In this document: one piece after another, positions 7,945 to 15,329 of the stretch
How positions within the stretch are numbered: the first letter of the stretch is position 1
Layout: each line of letters begins with the position of its first letter
Assembly (NCBI GenBank): GCA_037442565.1
Contig: JBBIQA010000043.1
Span: forward strand, 1-27,142
DNA: 27,142 nucleotides
Origin: PALSA-911 sp037442565
GTDB taxonomy: Bacteria; Pseudomonadota; Alphaproteobacteria; Acetobacterales; Acetobacteraceae
Direction of reading: 5' to 3'
Notes under the pieces: generated by a model
The model's input: the letters and a program-made list of their open reading frames with translations, nothing else
Told to the model about the DNA's origin: nothing
Database searches by the model: none
Position numbers and translations under genes: made by a program

Positions 7945-8157
7945 TCAGACCTTCTTCAGGAACTCGGTGCGCAGCACCAGGCCCTTGATCTTCTCGGCAT
8001 TGCACTCGATCAGCGCCTCGTCGTCGGTCAGCCGGATGTTCTTGATCACCGTCCCACGCTTCAGGGTGGCGGACGTGCCCTTCACCTTCAGATCCTTGAT
8101 GACCTGAACGCTATCCCCGTCGGCCAGGGCGGCGCCGTTGCTGTCTTTGGTGGGCAT
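7945..8157 (-). CDS. PhnA-domain protein (alkylphosphonate-utilisation type)
   Basis: A 70-residue protein covering only the C-terminal PhnA domain: DGDSVQVIKDLKVKG (13-27), LKRGTVIKNIRL (32-43) and a terminal RTEFLKKV. Classical YjdM/PhnA proteins have an N-terminal zinc ribbon in addition, which is absent here. The domain is an SH3-like beta barrel of uncertain function, and despite its name the link to phosphonate use is weak; no phn genes are nearby. AGGA lies about ten bases before the ATG. It converges on the MmgE/PrpD gene, and its promoter should lie in 8158-8298, where the minus strand carries a TAAAAT at about 8240 but no good -35 at standard spacing. Confidence 0.88.
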   Translation of the reverse strand: MPTKDSNGAALADGDSVQVIKDLKVKGTSATLKRGTVIKNIRLTDDEALIECNAEKIKGLVLRTEFLKKV

Positions 8158-8298
8158 GGGTCAGATCCTGTCCTGCTGGATGGCCGGCGCGCGGACGGGC
8201 CGGCTTCGCCTGTTCGCGCCTCCGGCCCATGGGTGGCTCGATCATTTTAGCATGAGACGCGCCAGGCCCCTACCGCAAGACGTCCGGCCGCGCTCCGC

Positions 8299-8970
8299 TC
8301 AGCCGCGCCGCGGCGGCGGCAGCCTGAATCCCGCAGGCGTCTCGTTCCCCGTTGAATGGGACTCGGTCTCGTGCAACGAGACTTGCTGGCACGTCCGATC
8401 GCCCGCCACCGCCACCGCTGGAACCGAGGCCGCCCGGGCATCCCGCCGCGCCGGCGGCGTCGCCGGCGTGGCCAGTTCCGGTTCCAGCGCCTCCCACAGC
8501 CAGCGTGCCAGCGCATGCTCGGTCCACGCCGCCGCCCCCGCTTCCGCCCCCGCTTCCGCCCCCGCTTCCGCCCCCGCTTCCGCCTCGTCCGCCGCGAGCT
8601 TGCGCCGCTGTGCCTGCAGCTGCAGCAGCAGCCGCAGCGAGGATTTCGCCTCCCGCAGCATCGCCGTCGCCTGCGCGGCGAGCCCGCGCGCGACGCCGGG
8701 CTCGCGCCGCCGCTCCTCCGCCTGCCGCAGGCAGTCCGCCGCCCAGGCATCCGCCGCCACGAACTGCGCCGCCAGCCGCCCCTCGGCCGCGTTCACCGGC
8801 AGCAGCGCGACCACCGAGGCCATCGCCGCCCGATCCCGCCGCGCCTCGGCGCCCGGTTCGTCCGTGGCCGGCTGCGGCAACGCGCGCCGCAGCGTCAGAA
8901 TGATGTCCTGCAACGCCTCCCGCGGCGGCAGGCGCGGCGGGTCGGCGGAAATCTCGGCTGAATGTTCCAT
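8299..8970 (-). CDS. Unrecognised Ala/Glu-rich helical protein
   Basis: A 223-residue protein with no domain I recognise. Residues 14-135 look like a helical bundle rich in Ala, Leu, Arg and Glu (ALQDIILTLRRAL, GRLAAQFVAADAWAADCLRQ, LREAKSSLRLLLQLQAQRRKL). A low-complexity stretch follows in which EAGA is repeated four times, encoded by four perfect 12-base units at 8534-8581. It then has WTEHALARWLWEALE and a disordered Pro/Ala-rich tail. There is no signal peptide or membrane segment. The ATG coincides with the predicted transcription start of a good promoter, so the mRNA may be leaderless. It has no obvious operon partner: the PhnA-domain gene is 141 bases downstream. The real coding status is supported by the clear promoter and the orderly helical composition. 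Confidence 0.72.
   Translation of the reverse strand: MEHSAEISADPPRLPPREALQDIILTLRRALPQPATDEPGAEARRDRAAMASVVALLPVNAAEGRLAAQFVAADAWAADCLRQAEERRREPGVARGLAAQATAMLREAKSSLRLLLQLQAQRRKLAADEAEAGAEAGAEAGAEAGAAAWTEHALARWLWEALEPELATPATPPARRDARAASVPAVAVAGDRTCQQVSLHETESHSTGNETPAGFRLPPPRRG
8534..8584 (-). repeat. 12-base tandem repeat inside a coding region
   Basis: Four exact copies of GCCCCCGCTTCC (plus strand) at 8534-8545, 8546-8557, 8558-8569 and 8570-8581, with three further matching bases. On the minus strand each unit adds Glu-Ala-Gly-Ala to the hypothetical protein, so copy-number changes keep the frame. Confidence 0.95.
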
Positions 8971-9006
8971 TCAGTTAGCATAGCAGTCATATAATCTAAC
9001 TGGCAA
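8970..9006 (-). promoter_or_regulatory. Sigma70-type promoter with dyad; leaderless start
   Basis: On the minus strand TTGCCA (9006-9001) and TATGCT (8982-8977) are separated by 18 bases, and the -10 is preceded by TGC (extended -10). The A of the downstream ATG at 8970 is seven bases after the -10, the expected start point, and no ribosome site precedes it. An inverted repeat CAGTTAG (8972-8978) / CTAACTG (8996-9002) straddles the promoter with 24 bases between arm centres, suitable for a dimeric repressor. Promoter call by eye. Confidence 0.55.
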
Positions 9007-9250
9007 CCGAAAACGCCCATCCGGGCCTCTGGCCGGCTCAGCCCGCCCGGAGCGTTCGGAAATAGTATCCGGACGGCGATTTGATCGCGATTCGCCAGGG
9101 ATTCGGCGGGCTCCGGGTGCCTTCGCGCTTGCAAATCGCGTGCCGGGACACCTATCGTTGCCGACCGGTGTTCAACGTGCCATCGGCGGATAGAAGCCAC
9201 GCAAGCAAATTGCGCCCAATCAATAAGCAAGAAATCAGGGAGTAGCTGCC

Positions 9251-10564
9251 GTGTCTGGATCACTCAGAACCAACTCGATTCTTCCCTGGTGGAAGGAACC
9301 CACCAAGGACCAATGGTACGCCTACGTCGCCGCCTGGCTCGGATGGACGCTCGATGCGTTCGACTTCACCATCTTCCTGCTGCTCATGGTGCCGATCAGC
9401 AAGGAGTTCGGGGTACCGCTCACCGCGGTCACCGCCGTGTTCGCCGTCACGCTATGGCTGCGCCTGATCGGCGCCACCGCCGCGGGATGGATGGCAGACC
9501 GCTGGGGCCGCAAGGCGCCGCTGATGATTTCCATCCTATGGTACTCCATCTGCAACCTCATCGCCGGCTTCTCGCCCACCTTCGCCTTCCTGTTCTTCTG
9601 GCGCGCCGTGCTCGGCATCGGCATGGGCGCGGAATGGCCGGCCGGCGCGGCGCTGGCCATGGAGTCCTGGCCGGCACGCTCGCGCGGCCTGATGTCGGGC
9701 GTGCTGCAAGGCTCCTGGGGCCTCGGCTTCGCGCTGTCCTCCGCCGCCTACGGCTTTCTCTACACGCCGCTGGAAGCGATGGGGCCGGGCTATGGCTGGC
9801 GCGGCCTGCTGATGCTCGGCGTCCTTCCGGCGCTAGCCTGCGTCTGGATCCGCTTCTACGTGAAGGAGCCCGAGGTCTGGTCCGAGAACCAGAAGATCCA
9901 GACCGCGACCAGGCGGGAAGTGAAGCTGCCGCTGTTCGCCATCTTCAAGCGGCAATATCTGTGGAACACCCTCACCGGCTGCCTGTGGATGGCGGCCAAT
10001 TTCTGCGCCTACTACTCGATCTGGGCGCTGCCCGGCGCCTATCTGCAGAAAGAGCTGGGCTGGACCCCGCAGCAGGTGGCGGTGCCGCTGTTCTGGGGCA
10101 ACATGCTGGTGTTCGTCTCCTCCACCTTCTGGGGCGGCCTGTCGGACATGATCGGCCGGCGCTGGGCGCTGATGGTCCCCTGCACCATCGGCATCTTCAT
10201 CACGCCGATCTACCTGATGACGGCGGACCCGTTCTGGTTCATCGGCGGCTTCCTGCTGCAGGCCCTGATCGTCGGCGGCAAGGACACCCTGAACCCGGCC
10301 TGGCTTTCGGAACGATTCCCCACCGAAATCCGTGCCTCGGCCTCCGGCTTCGTCTATCACCAGGGCGCCATCTGGGGCGGCTTCGTCGCCCCGGTGCTGA
10401 CCTATTTCGCGATCAACCAGGGCATGGGCTTCGCCAGGCCGATGATGATCGCGACCATGGGTTCCCTCGCGGTCCTGGTCCTCGCCGTCTTCCTCGGCCC
10501 CGAGACCAAGGGCAAGGTCCTGGTGGCCGACCTGGAGATCTTCGCCAGGGAGGAGTTCCCCTAA
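9251..10564 (+). CDS. MFS transporter, carboxylate/sialate:H+ symporter type
   Basis: A 437-residue inner-membrane protein with about twelve membrane segments. Its start (WLGWTLDAFDFTIFLLLM, 29-46) carries the paired aspartates (LDAFD) typical of MFS proton symporters of organic and aromatic acids and of sialic acid. The loop-2 signature is GWMADRWGRKAPL (79-91), repeated in the second half as GGLSDMIGRRWAL. The segment GAEWPAGAALAMESWP in helix 4 also resembles the metabolite:H+ symporter group. GTG at 9251 was chosen because AGGGAGTA lies upstream. It stands alone on the plus strand, divergent from the unrecognised 8299-8970 gene and convergent with the transglutaminase gene, so the substrate cannot be inferred from neighbours. 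The 248-base upstream region (9003-9250) shows no promoter I can call with confidence. Confidence 0.9.
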   Translation: MSGSLRTNSILPWWKEPTKDQWYAYVAAWLGWTLDAFDFTIFLLLMVPISKEFGVPLTAVTAVFAVTLWLRLIGATAAGWMADRWGRKAPLMISILWYSICNLIAGFSPTFAFLFFWRAVLGIGMGAEWPAGAALAMESWPARSRGLMSGVLQGSWGLGFALSSAAYGFLYTPLEAMGPGYGWRGLLMLGVLPALACVWIRFYVKEPEVWSENQKIQTATRREVKLPLFAIFKRQYLWNTLTGCLWMAANFCAYYSIWALPGAYLQKELGWTPQQVAVPLFWGNMLVFVSSTFWGGLSDMIGRRWALMVPCTIGIFITPIYLMTADPFWFIGGFLLQALIVGGKDTLNPAWLSERFPTEIRASASGFVYHQGAIWGGFVAPVLTYFAINQGMGFARPMMIATMGSLAVLVLAVFLGPETKGKVLVADLEIFAREEFP

Positions 10565-10720
10565 CCTCCGCCAGGCGGGTTCGAGGGCGTCCGGGGCACG
10601 GGCTCCGGACATTCTCGTCCTGCCCTTCCGGCTTCCTCCCATAGGGCGCCGGTCTCGATGCGGGTTCGGCTCGGAGTCCCGGCTTATACCACCCGGCGCG
10701 ATTGCCGACCCTTTGAGCAA

Positions 10721-10803
10721 CCGTCATGGCCGGCCTTGTGCCGGCCATCCACGGCTTTTCCGGCCGCGTGAAAGGCATGGATACCCGGGACAAGCCCGGG
10801 CAA
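10721..10803. repeat. REP-like element: two oppositely oriented hairpins
   Basis: Hairpin 1 is ATGGCCGGC-CTTGT-GCCGGCCAT (10726-10748). Hairpin 2 is CCCGGG-ACAAG-CCCGGG (10784-10800). The loops CTTGT and ACAAG are complementary, so the second is an inverted, diverged copy of the first, an arrangement like paired REP units. The element lies in the 267-base gap between the convergent MFS and transglutaminase genes. The rest of that gap (10565-10720) holds no gene I can support. Dispersed copies elsewhere in the genome are expected but not seen in this window. Confidence 0.65.
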
Positions 10804-10831
10804 CACGGGGCGGTCTTTCCGCAATTGGGTA

Positions 10832-11728
10832 TTATATCCCTGCCGCAACCGGCAGGGCACTGACCGACACGTCCACAAACAGCCCCTTGAAATCATTCGC
10901 ATCACCGAAATACCCGCCCGATACCGGCAGCGCCTGCTCGGCGGTGCGGGTCGCCCCCACGCGGACCAGGTTGGCGCCGGCGAGCAGGCCGTTGGTCGGG
11001 TCGTACTCCACCCAGCCCGCCCCGGGCAGGTAGACGCTGCACCAGGCATGCGTGCTGCCGCCGCCGCGGGCCGTTCCCGACATGTCGTCGTACAGGTACC
11101 CCGTCACGAACCGGGTCGCCAGGCCGAAGCTGCGCAACGCCTCCATCATCAGCACGGCGAAATCCCGGCAGGTGCCCGACCCCAGTTCCAGGGTCCGGGC
11201 CGGAGTCTGCGTGCCTTCCTCGTAGCGCGCGCGGTATTCGAACTCGGACTGGATGGCGCGCGTCATCGTCTCCATCACCTTCATCGTGTGGGCGTTGCCC
11301 AGGCCGGTGATGAAGCGCCGGGCCCAGTTGTCTACCGTGCGGTTCGGATCGGGCAATTGCCGTTCGGTCAGCCGCGCCAGGTCCGGGGCCTCCTCCGCCG
11401 CGTAGGAGAACGGAAACAGCTCCGCCGCCGGGTCCAGGGCGCAGACCGGCAAGGGCGGTCCGTCCGGATGATGCGTCAGGTCCAGCGTCGAGACGATGCG
11501 CAGATGTTCCGTGCGCAAATCCTCCGGCCATTCCAGATAGCAGATGGAATTATTGAACACGTCATGCGCCCAGCGCGTGACGGCCGGCTTGGGATCGACC
11601 TCGATAACCGCGCGATGCAGCCGCAGATCGTGGCTGTCGTCGGGCCGGATCATCATGCGGTGACGCAGCAGGCCGACCGGATTGTGGTAGCTGTATTCGG
11701 TGGTGTGAACGATGTTGATGCGCGCCAT
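10832..11728 (-). CDS. Transglutaminase-like cysteine protease family protein
   Basis: A 298-residue protein with the bacterial transglutaminase N-terminal beta domain (1-90) followed by a transglutaminase-like papain-fold domain. The catalytic triad is visible: Cys187 in GSGTCRDFA, His227 in STHAWCSVYLPG and Asp243 in VEYDPTNG. Members of this family act as peptidases or amide-bond enzymes, and specific substrates are mostly unknown. No signal peptide is seen, so it is probably cytoplasmic. The ATG directly follows the TAA of the MOSC gene (TAAATG), with GGGGGAA as ribosome site, so it is the last gene of the manC-acyl-CoA dehydrogenase-MOSC set. In other bacteria this family often sits with alpha-E and circularly-permuted ATP-grasp genes; neither partner is present here. 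Confidence 0.92.
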   Translation of the reverse strand: MARINIVHTTEYSYHNPVGLLRHRMMIRPDDSHDLRLHRAVIEVDPKPAVTRWAHDVFNNSICYLEWPEDLRTEHLRIVSTLDLTHHPDGPPLPVCALDPAAELFPFSYAAEEAPDLARLTERQLPDPNRTVDNWARRFITGLGNAHTMKVMETMTRAIQSEFEYRARYEEGTQTPARTLELGSGTCRDFAVLMMEALRSFGLATRFVTGYLYDDMSGTARGGGSTHAWCSVYLPGAGWVEYDPTNGLLAGANLVRVGATRTAEQALPVSGGYFGDANDFKGLFVDVSVSALPVAAGI

Positions 11729-12460
11729 TTATTCCCCCGGCCGTCGGTCCAGCCGCACCGGCGCGCCAAACTCGATCGGCCCGATGGTCTCCGGCGTGCA
11801 ATACGCTCCCACGCAATTGTCAAACCCTTGCGCCACGGTCCGCAGCACGGACACATCCTGTTCGGCCGTGTCGGGATCGAGCGTCACCATCGCACAGCGC
11901 AGCACCGGCGCGTTTGTGCGCAGCCGCACGGCGCCCGGCCCCTCGCCGATCACCAGCGTGCGGCCGAACCAGTCGGTTTCGCGCATCGCCGGATCATCGG
12001 TGCGGACCACCAGATTGATCCGGAACCGCCCCAGCCCAACCGCGCCGCCATGCACGGCCTCGACCGCGGCGGCGGTCCCCTCGGTCACCACGGAAACCGG
12101 CATCAGGTCGAAGGTCCCCCGGCTCATCTGGATCAGATGCACCTCCTCCCCGGCCGCCTCCGACAGCCGGGCGGTCAACGCCGGATCCTCCAGCGCCCCC
12201 TCCCAGCCATCCGGCGCCACCACCCGCACCGGCGAGTTGCGCGGGTCCCCGGGGGCCTCGTAGCGCGCCGTGTGCAGCACGAGCGCAAACAGGTCCCGCC
12301 CGGTCAGCCAGGGAAAGCGGGACCGGTTGGCGGATTTGACGAACGCGTATTGCCGGTCGCCCAGCAGCCCGTTCCACCCTAGCTCGGCCCGCTCCAGCGC
12401 CTCCGCGCGCATCGATTTCACCGGAAACCGGTTTATCCCCGCCAGCGTGCCGATCCGCAT
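11729..12460 (-). CDS. MOSC domain-containing protein
   Basis: A 243-residue protein with an N-terminal MOSC_N barrel (INRFPVKSM, 9-17; GLLGDRQYAFV, 31-41) and a C-terminal MOSC domain. Cys189 in VLRCAMVTLDPDT is the conserved MOSC cysteine that in related proteins carries sulfur or contacts the molybdenum cofactor, and the tail NCVGAYCTPETIG is also family-typical. Such proteins handle activated sulfur or bind molybdenum cofactor, as in YcbX or mARC; there is no fused ferredoxin domain here. ATG at 12460 was chosen because AGAGGA precedes it and this gives a normal N-terminus; the frame opens 54 bases earlier inside the dehydrogenase gene. It starts 13 bases after the acyl-CoA dehydrogenase and abuts the transglutaminase gene. 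No partner enzyme for it is obvious in the operon. Confidence 0.92.
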   Translation of the reverse strand: MRIGTLAGINRFPVKSMRAEALERAELGWNGLLGDRQYAFVKSANRSRFPWLTGRDLFALVLHTARYEAPGDPRNSPVRVVAPDGWEGALEDPALTARLSEAAGEEVHLIQMSRGTFDLMPVSVVTEGTAAAVEAVHGGAVGLGRFRINLVVRTDDPAMRETDWFGRTLVIGEGPGAVRLRTNAPVLRCAMVTLDPDTAEQDVSVLRTVAQGFDNCVGAYCTPETIGPIEFGAPVRLDRRPGE

Positions 12461-12473
12461 CAATCGGTCCTCT

Positions 12474-13676
12474 CTAATACGACCGGGGCATTCCCAGCAC
12501 ATGCTGGCCGACATAGGCCAGGATCATGTTGGTCGAGATCGGCGCGATCTGCGTCAGCCGCGTGTCGCGCCATTTGCGCTCGATGTCGTATTCCCGCGCA
12601 TAGCTGAACCCGCCATGCGTCTGCATCGCCGCCTCCGCCGCCTTCCACGCCGCTTCCGAGGCCAGCAGCTTGGCGATGTTGGCGTCCGCGCCGCAATCCT
12701 TGCCATCATCGAACAATGCCGCCGCCCGCCGGCAGATCATGTCGGCGGCCTCCAGCTCCGCCCAGGCGCGCGCGATCGGGAACTGCACCGCCTGGTTCTG
12801 GCCGATCGGCCGGCCGAACACCACGCGGCTGTTGGCATAGTCCGTCGCCTTGCGGATGAAGAACTTGCCGTCGCCGATCGCCTCGGAAGCCACCAGCACC
12901 CGCTCGGCGTTCATGCCGTCCAGGATGTAGCGGAAGCCCTTGCCTTCTTCGCCGATCAGGCTGTCGGCGGGAATGCGCAAATTGTCGAAGAACACCTCGG
13001 TGGTGTTGTGGTTGATCATCGCGTCGATCGGCCGGATATCCAGGCCCTTGCCCAGGTTGGACTTCAGATCGATCAGGAACACCGACAGCCCGTCCGACCG
13101 CTTCTTCACCTGGTCGGCGGACTGGGTGCGCGCCAGCAGCAGCATCATGTCCGAATGCAGGGCGCGCGAGGTCCAGACCTTCTGGCCACTCACCAGATAC
13201 CCATCCCCGTCCCGCACCGCGCGGGTCTTCAGCTGCGTGGTGTCGGACCCCGTCGTGGGCTCGGTCACCCCGAACGCCTGCAGCGTGATCCGTCCGGCGG
13301 CGATCTCCGGCAGATATTTCCGCTTCTGCTCCGGGCTGCCATGCCGCAGCAGGGTGCCCATGATGTACATCTGCGCGTGGCCCTGGCTGGCATTGCAGCC
13401 GCAGGCGTTGATCTCCTCCAGGATCACCGCCGCCGCCCGCAGGCTCAGCCCGCTGCCGCCATACTCCTCGGGGATCAGCGCGCCGAGGAAGCCGGCATCG
13501 GTCAGTTCGCGCACGAACTCCGTCGGATAGGCCTTGTCGTCCTCCAGCTTGCGCCAATAGGCGCCGGGATATTTGGCGCAGATACGGCGCACGCTGTCGC
13601 GCAGCTCGGGAAAATCCTCCCCGATCCCCACCACCGTCTCGCCGCTGCCCATCTTGCTCGAATGATCGTCGGCCAT
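12474..13676 (-). CDS. Acyl-CoA dehydrogenase
   Basis: A 400-residue flavoprotein dehydrogenase. The N-terminal helical domain (20-130), the FAD-contacting beta domain with FGVTEPTTGSDTTQLKT (135-151) and WTSRALHSD (168-176), and the C-terminal helical domain with RVVFGRPIGQNQAVQF are all present. The glutamate that acts as base in medium-chain enzymes (the YEG segment) is replaced: the C-terminal region reads TRLTQIAPISTNMILAYVG. A candidate base is Glu258 in NAERVL, the position used by isovaleryl-CoA and long-chain dehydrogenases. ATG at 13676 has AGGGAGCG upstream. It lies 78 bases after manC and 13 before the MOSC gene. The gap to manC contains a GC-rich imperfect hairpin (about 13706-13730) that may part the two transcripts. 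Substrate chain length cannot be called. Confidence 0.92.
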   Translation of the reverse strand: MADDHSSKMGSGETVVGIGEDFPELRDSVRRICAKYPGAYWRKLEDDKAYPTEFVRELTDAGFLGALIPEEYGGSGLSLRAAAVILEEINACGCNASQGHAQMYIMGTLLRHGSPEQKRKYLPEIAAGRITLQAFGVTEPTTGSDTTQLKTRAVRDGDGYLVSGQKVWTSRALHSDMMLLLARTQSADQVKKRSDGLSVFLIDLKSNLGKGLDIRPIDAMINHNTTEVFFDNLRIPADSLIGEEGKGFRYILDGMNAERVLVASEAIGDGKFFIRKATDYANSRVVFGRPIGQNQAVQFPIARAWAELEAADMICRRAAALFDDGKDCGADANIAKLLASEAAWKAAEAAMQTHGGFSYAREYDIERKWRDTRLTQIAPISTNMILAYVGQHVLGMPRSY

Positions 13677-13754
13677 CGTCCGCTCCCTTGTCCGTTGCCC
13701 GCAAGCTGCCTCCGCGGCGGCCGCGAGGCAAGCCAAGGGGGCTCAACAGGGGGG

Positions 13755-15179
13755 TCAGGCGCGGCCGTAGGTGTCCTCGATGCGCACGATGTCGTCCTCG
13801 CCCAGATAGCTGCCGGACTGCACCTCGATCAGCGTCAGCGGAATGCGCCCGGGGTTTTCCAGCCGGTGCACGCAGCCGAGCGGCAGATAGACGCTCTCGT
13901 TCTCCCGCACGGTCAGCTTTTCGTTGTCGCGCGTCACCAGCGCGGTGCCGTTCACCACCACCCAGTGCTCGGCCCGGTGGTGGTGCTTCTGCAGCGACAA
14001 TTTCTGCCCGGGCGGCACCACGATGCGCTTGACCTGGAAGCGCTCGCCCTGGATCAGGCTCTCGTAGAAGCCCCAGGGGCGGTACACCCGGTTATGCGTG
14101 GTCGCCTGCGGACGCTTGTCCGCCTTCAGCCGGTCGACCACCTTCTTCACGTCCTGCGCGGCATTGCGGTCCATCGCCAGCACCGCGTCCTCGGTCACCA
14201 CCAGCACGACATCCTTCAACCCCACCACCGCGGCCAGCCTTCCGTCGCTGCGGACGTAGCAATTCTCCGCCCCCTCCAGCACCACGTCGCCGAGCGCCAC
14301 GTTGCCGGCGGCATCCTTCCGGCCCAGTTCCCAAAGCGCCGCCCAGCTGCCGACATCGGACCAGCCGATATCGGCCGGCACCACCGCGGCCCGGTCGGTC
14401 GGTTCGGCGACCGCGTAGTCCAGGCTGATGTTCGGGCTGGCCGCGAATTCGTCCACCCCCAGCCGGATGAAATCCAGATCGGTATGGCGCGCCTTCACCG
14501 ACGCGCTGACCGCCGCCAGCACCTTCGGCGCGTGCGTCTCCAGTTCGCCGAGCAGGGTTCGGGCGGTGAACACGAACATGCCGGAATTCCAAAGATGCCG
14601 GCCGGACGCGACCAGTGTGGCGGCGGTGGCGGCATCGGGCTTTTCCACGAAGCACGCCAGTTCATGCACGCCATGCAGGCCGGGCAGGGGCGCCCCGACC
14701 TCGATATAGCCGTAGCCGGTCTCCGCCGCGGTCGGCTTCATGCCGAAGGTCACCACGCGCCCGGTCCGCGCCGCCGCCACCGCCGCGTCCAGCGCCGCGC
14801 GCAGCGCCGGCAGATCGGCGATCGAGGCATCCGCCGCCATCATCCACAGCACCGCGTCGGGGTCTTCCTCGGCCACCAGCAGCGCCGCGGCGGCGATCGC
14901 CGGGGCGCTGTTGCGGCCCACCGGCTCCAGCACGATGCGCGCCCCCTCGATCCCGGCGGCACGCAGCTGCTCGGCGATCAGGAACCGGTGCTCCTGGTTG
15001 CAGACAACGATCGGCGGGGCGAATTGCGGCCCGGTGGCCCGCAACGCGGTCTCCTGGATCATCGTCCGCTCGGAGATCAGCGGCCAGAGCTGCTTGGGGA
15101 AACTCTCGCGCGAGACCGGCCAGAGCCTTGTGCCGGAACCGCCGGACAGGATCACGGGAACGATGCGGGTCTCGGTCAT
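13755..15179 (-). CDS. manC: Mannose-1-phosphate guanylyltransferase / mannose-6-phosphate isomerase (bifunctional)
   Basis: This bifunctional enzyme supplies GDP-mannose for polysaccharides: the N-terminal domain makes GDP-mannose from mannose-1-phosphate, and the C-terminal cupin is a type II phosphomannose isomerase. The nucleotide-binding motif is LSGGSGTRLWPVSRE (11-25) followed by PKQL, with GYGYIEVG, FVEKPD and WNSGMF in order and GWSDVGSW in the linker region. The cupin carries QKHHHRAEHWVVV, which resembles the zinc-binding site. The family's PADH segment here reads AADASI, so the His is replaced. The length, 474 residues, is normal. The ATG at 15179 has GAGAG upstream. It is divergent from the M20D amidohydrolase over 150 bases. 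No glycosyltransferase or GDP-mannose-modifying gene is near, which is unusual for this gene. Also annotated as cpsB, algA or xanB in other species. Confidence 0.95.
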   Translation of the reverse strand: MTETRIVPVILSGGSGTRLWPVSRESFPKQLWPLISERTMIQETALRATGPQFAPPIVVCNQEHRFLIAEQLRAAGIEGARIVLEPVGRNSAPAIAAAALLVAEEDPDAVLWMMAADASIADLPALRAALDAAVAAARTGRVVTFGMKPTAAETGYGYIEVGAPLPGLHGVHELACFVEKPDAATAATLVASGRHLWNSGMFVFTARTLLGELETHAPKVLAAVSASVKARHTDLDFIRLGVDEFAASPNISLDYAVAEPTDRAAVVPADIGWSDVGSWAALWELGRKDAAGNVALGDVVLEGAENCYVRSDGRLAAVVGLKDVVLVVTEDAVLAMDRNAAQDVKKVVDRLKADKRPQATTHNRVYRPWGFYESLIQGERFQVKRIVVPPGQKLSLQKHHHRAEHWVVVNGTALVTRDNEKLTVRENESVYLPLGCVHRLENPGRIPLTLIEVQSGSYLGEDDIVRIEDTYGRA

Positions 15180-15329
15180 GCTTAAAATCTCTCGCGTGCG
15201 GATACGGAGGTCTATAGCCAGCGCCTCGCCGCACTGTCCACTTTGCCCGCCGTTTCGCCTCAGCCGGTTGCACACCGGGGGCAATGGGGCAAGATAGTCG
15301 GCATACACCCCATCAAAGCGAGATGTCCG

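Noticed and set aside
9075..9110. Short inverted repeat GGCGA/TCGCC with an inner ATCGCGAT upstream of the MFS gene
   Set aside because: Five-base arms are expected by chance at this GC content and the inner palindrome is off-centre.
8895..9263. Minus-strand frame of 122 codons upstream of the MFS gene
   Set aside because: Overlaps the starts of two better-supported genes and the promoter with dyad; no domain or ribosome site.
12270..15185. Plus-strand frame of 971 codons
   Set aside because: Antisense to manC and the acyl-CoA dehydrogenase; His/Arg/Gln-rich composition and no motif.
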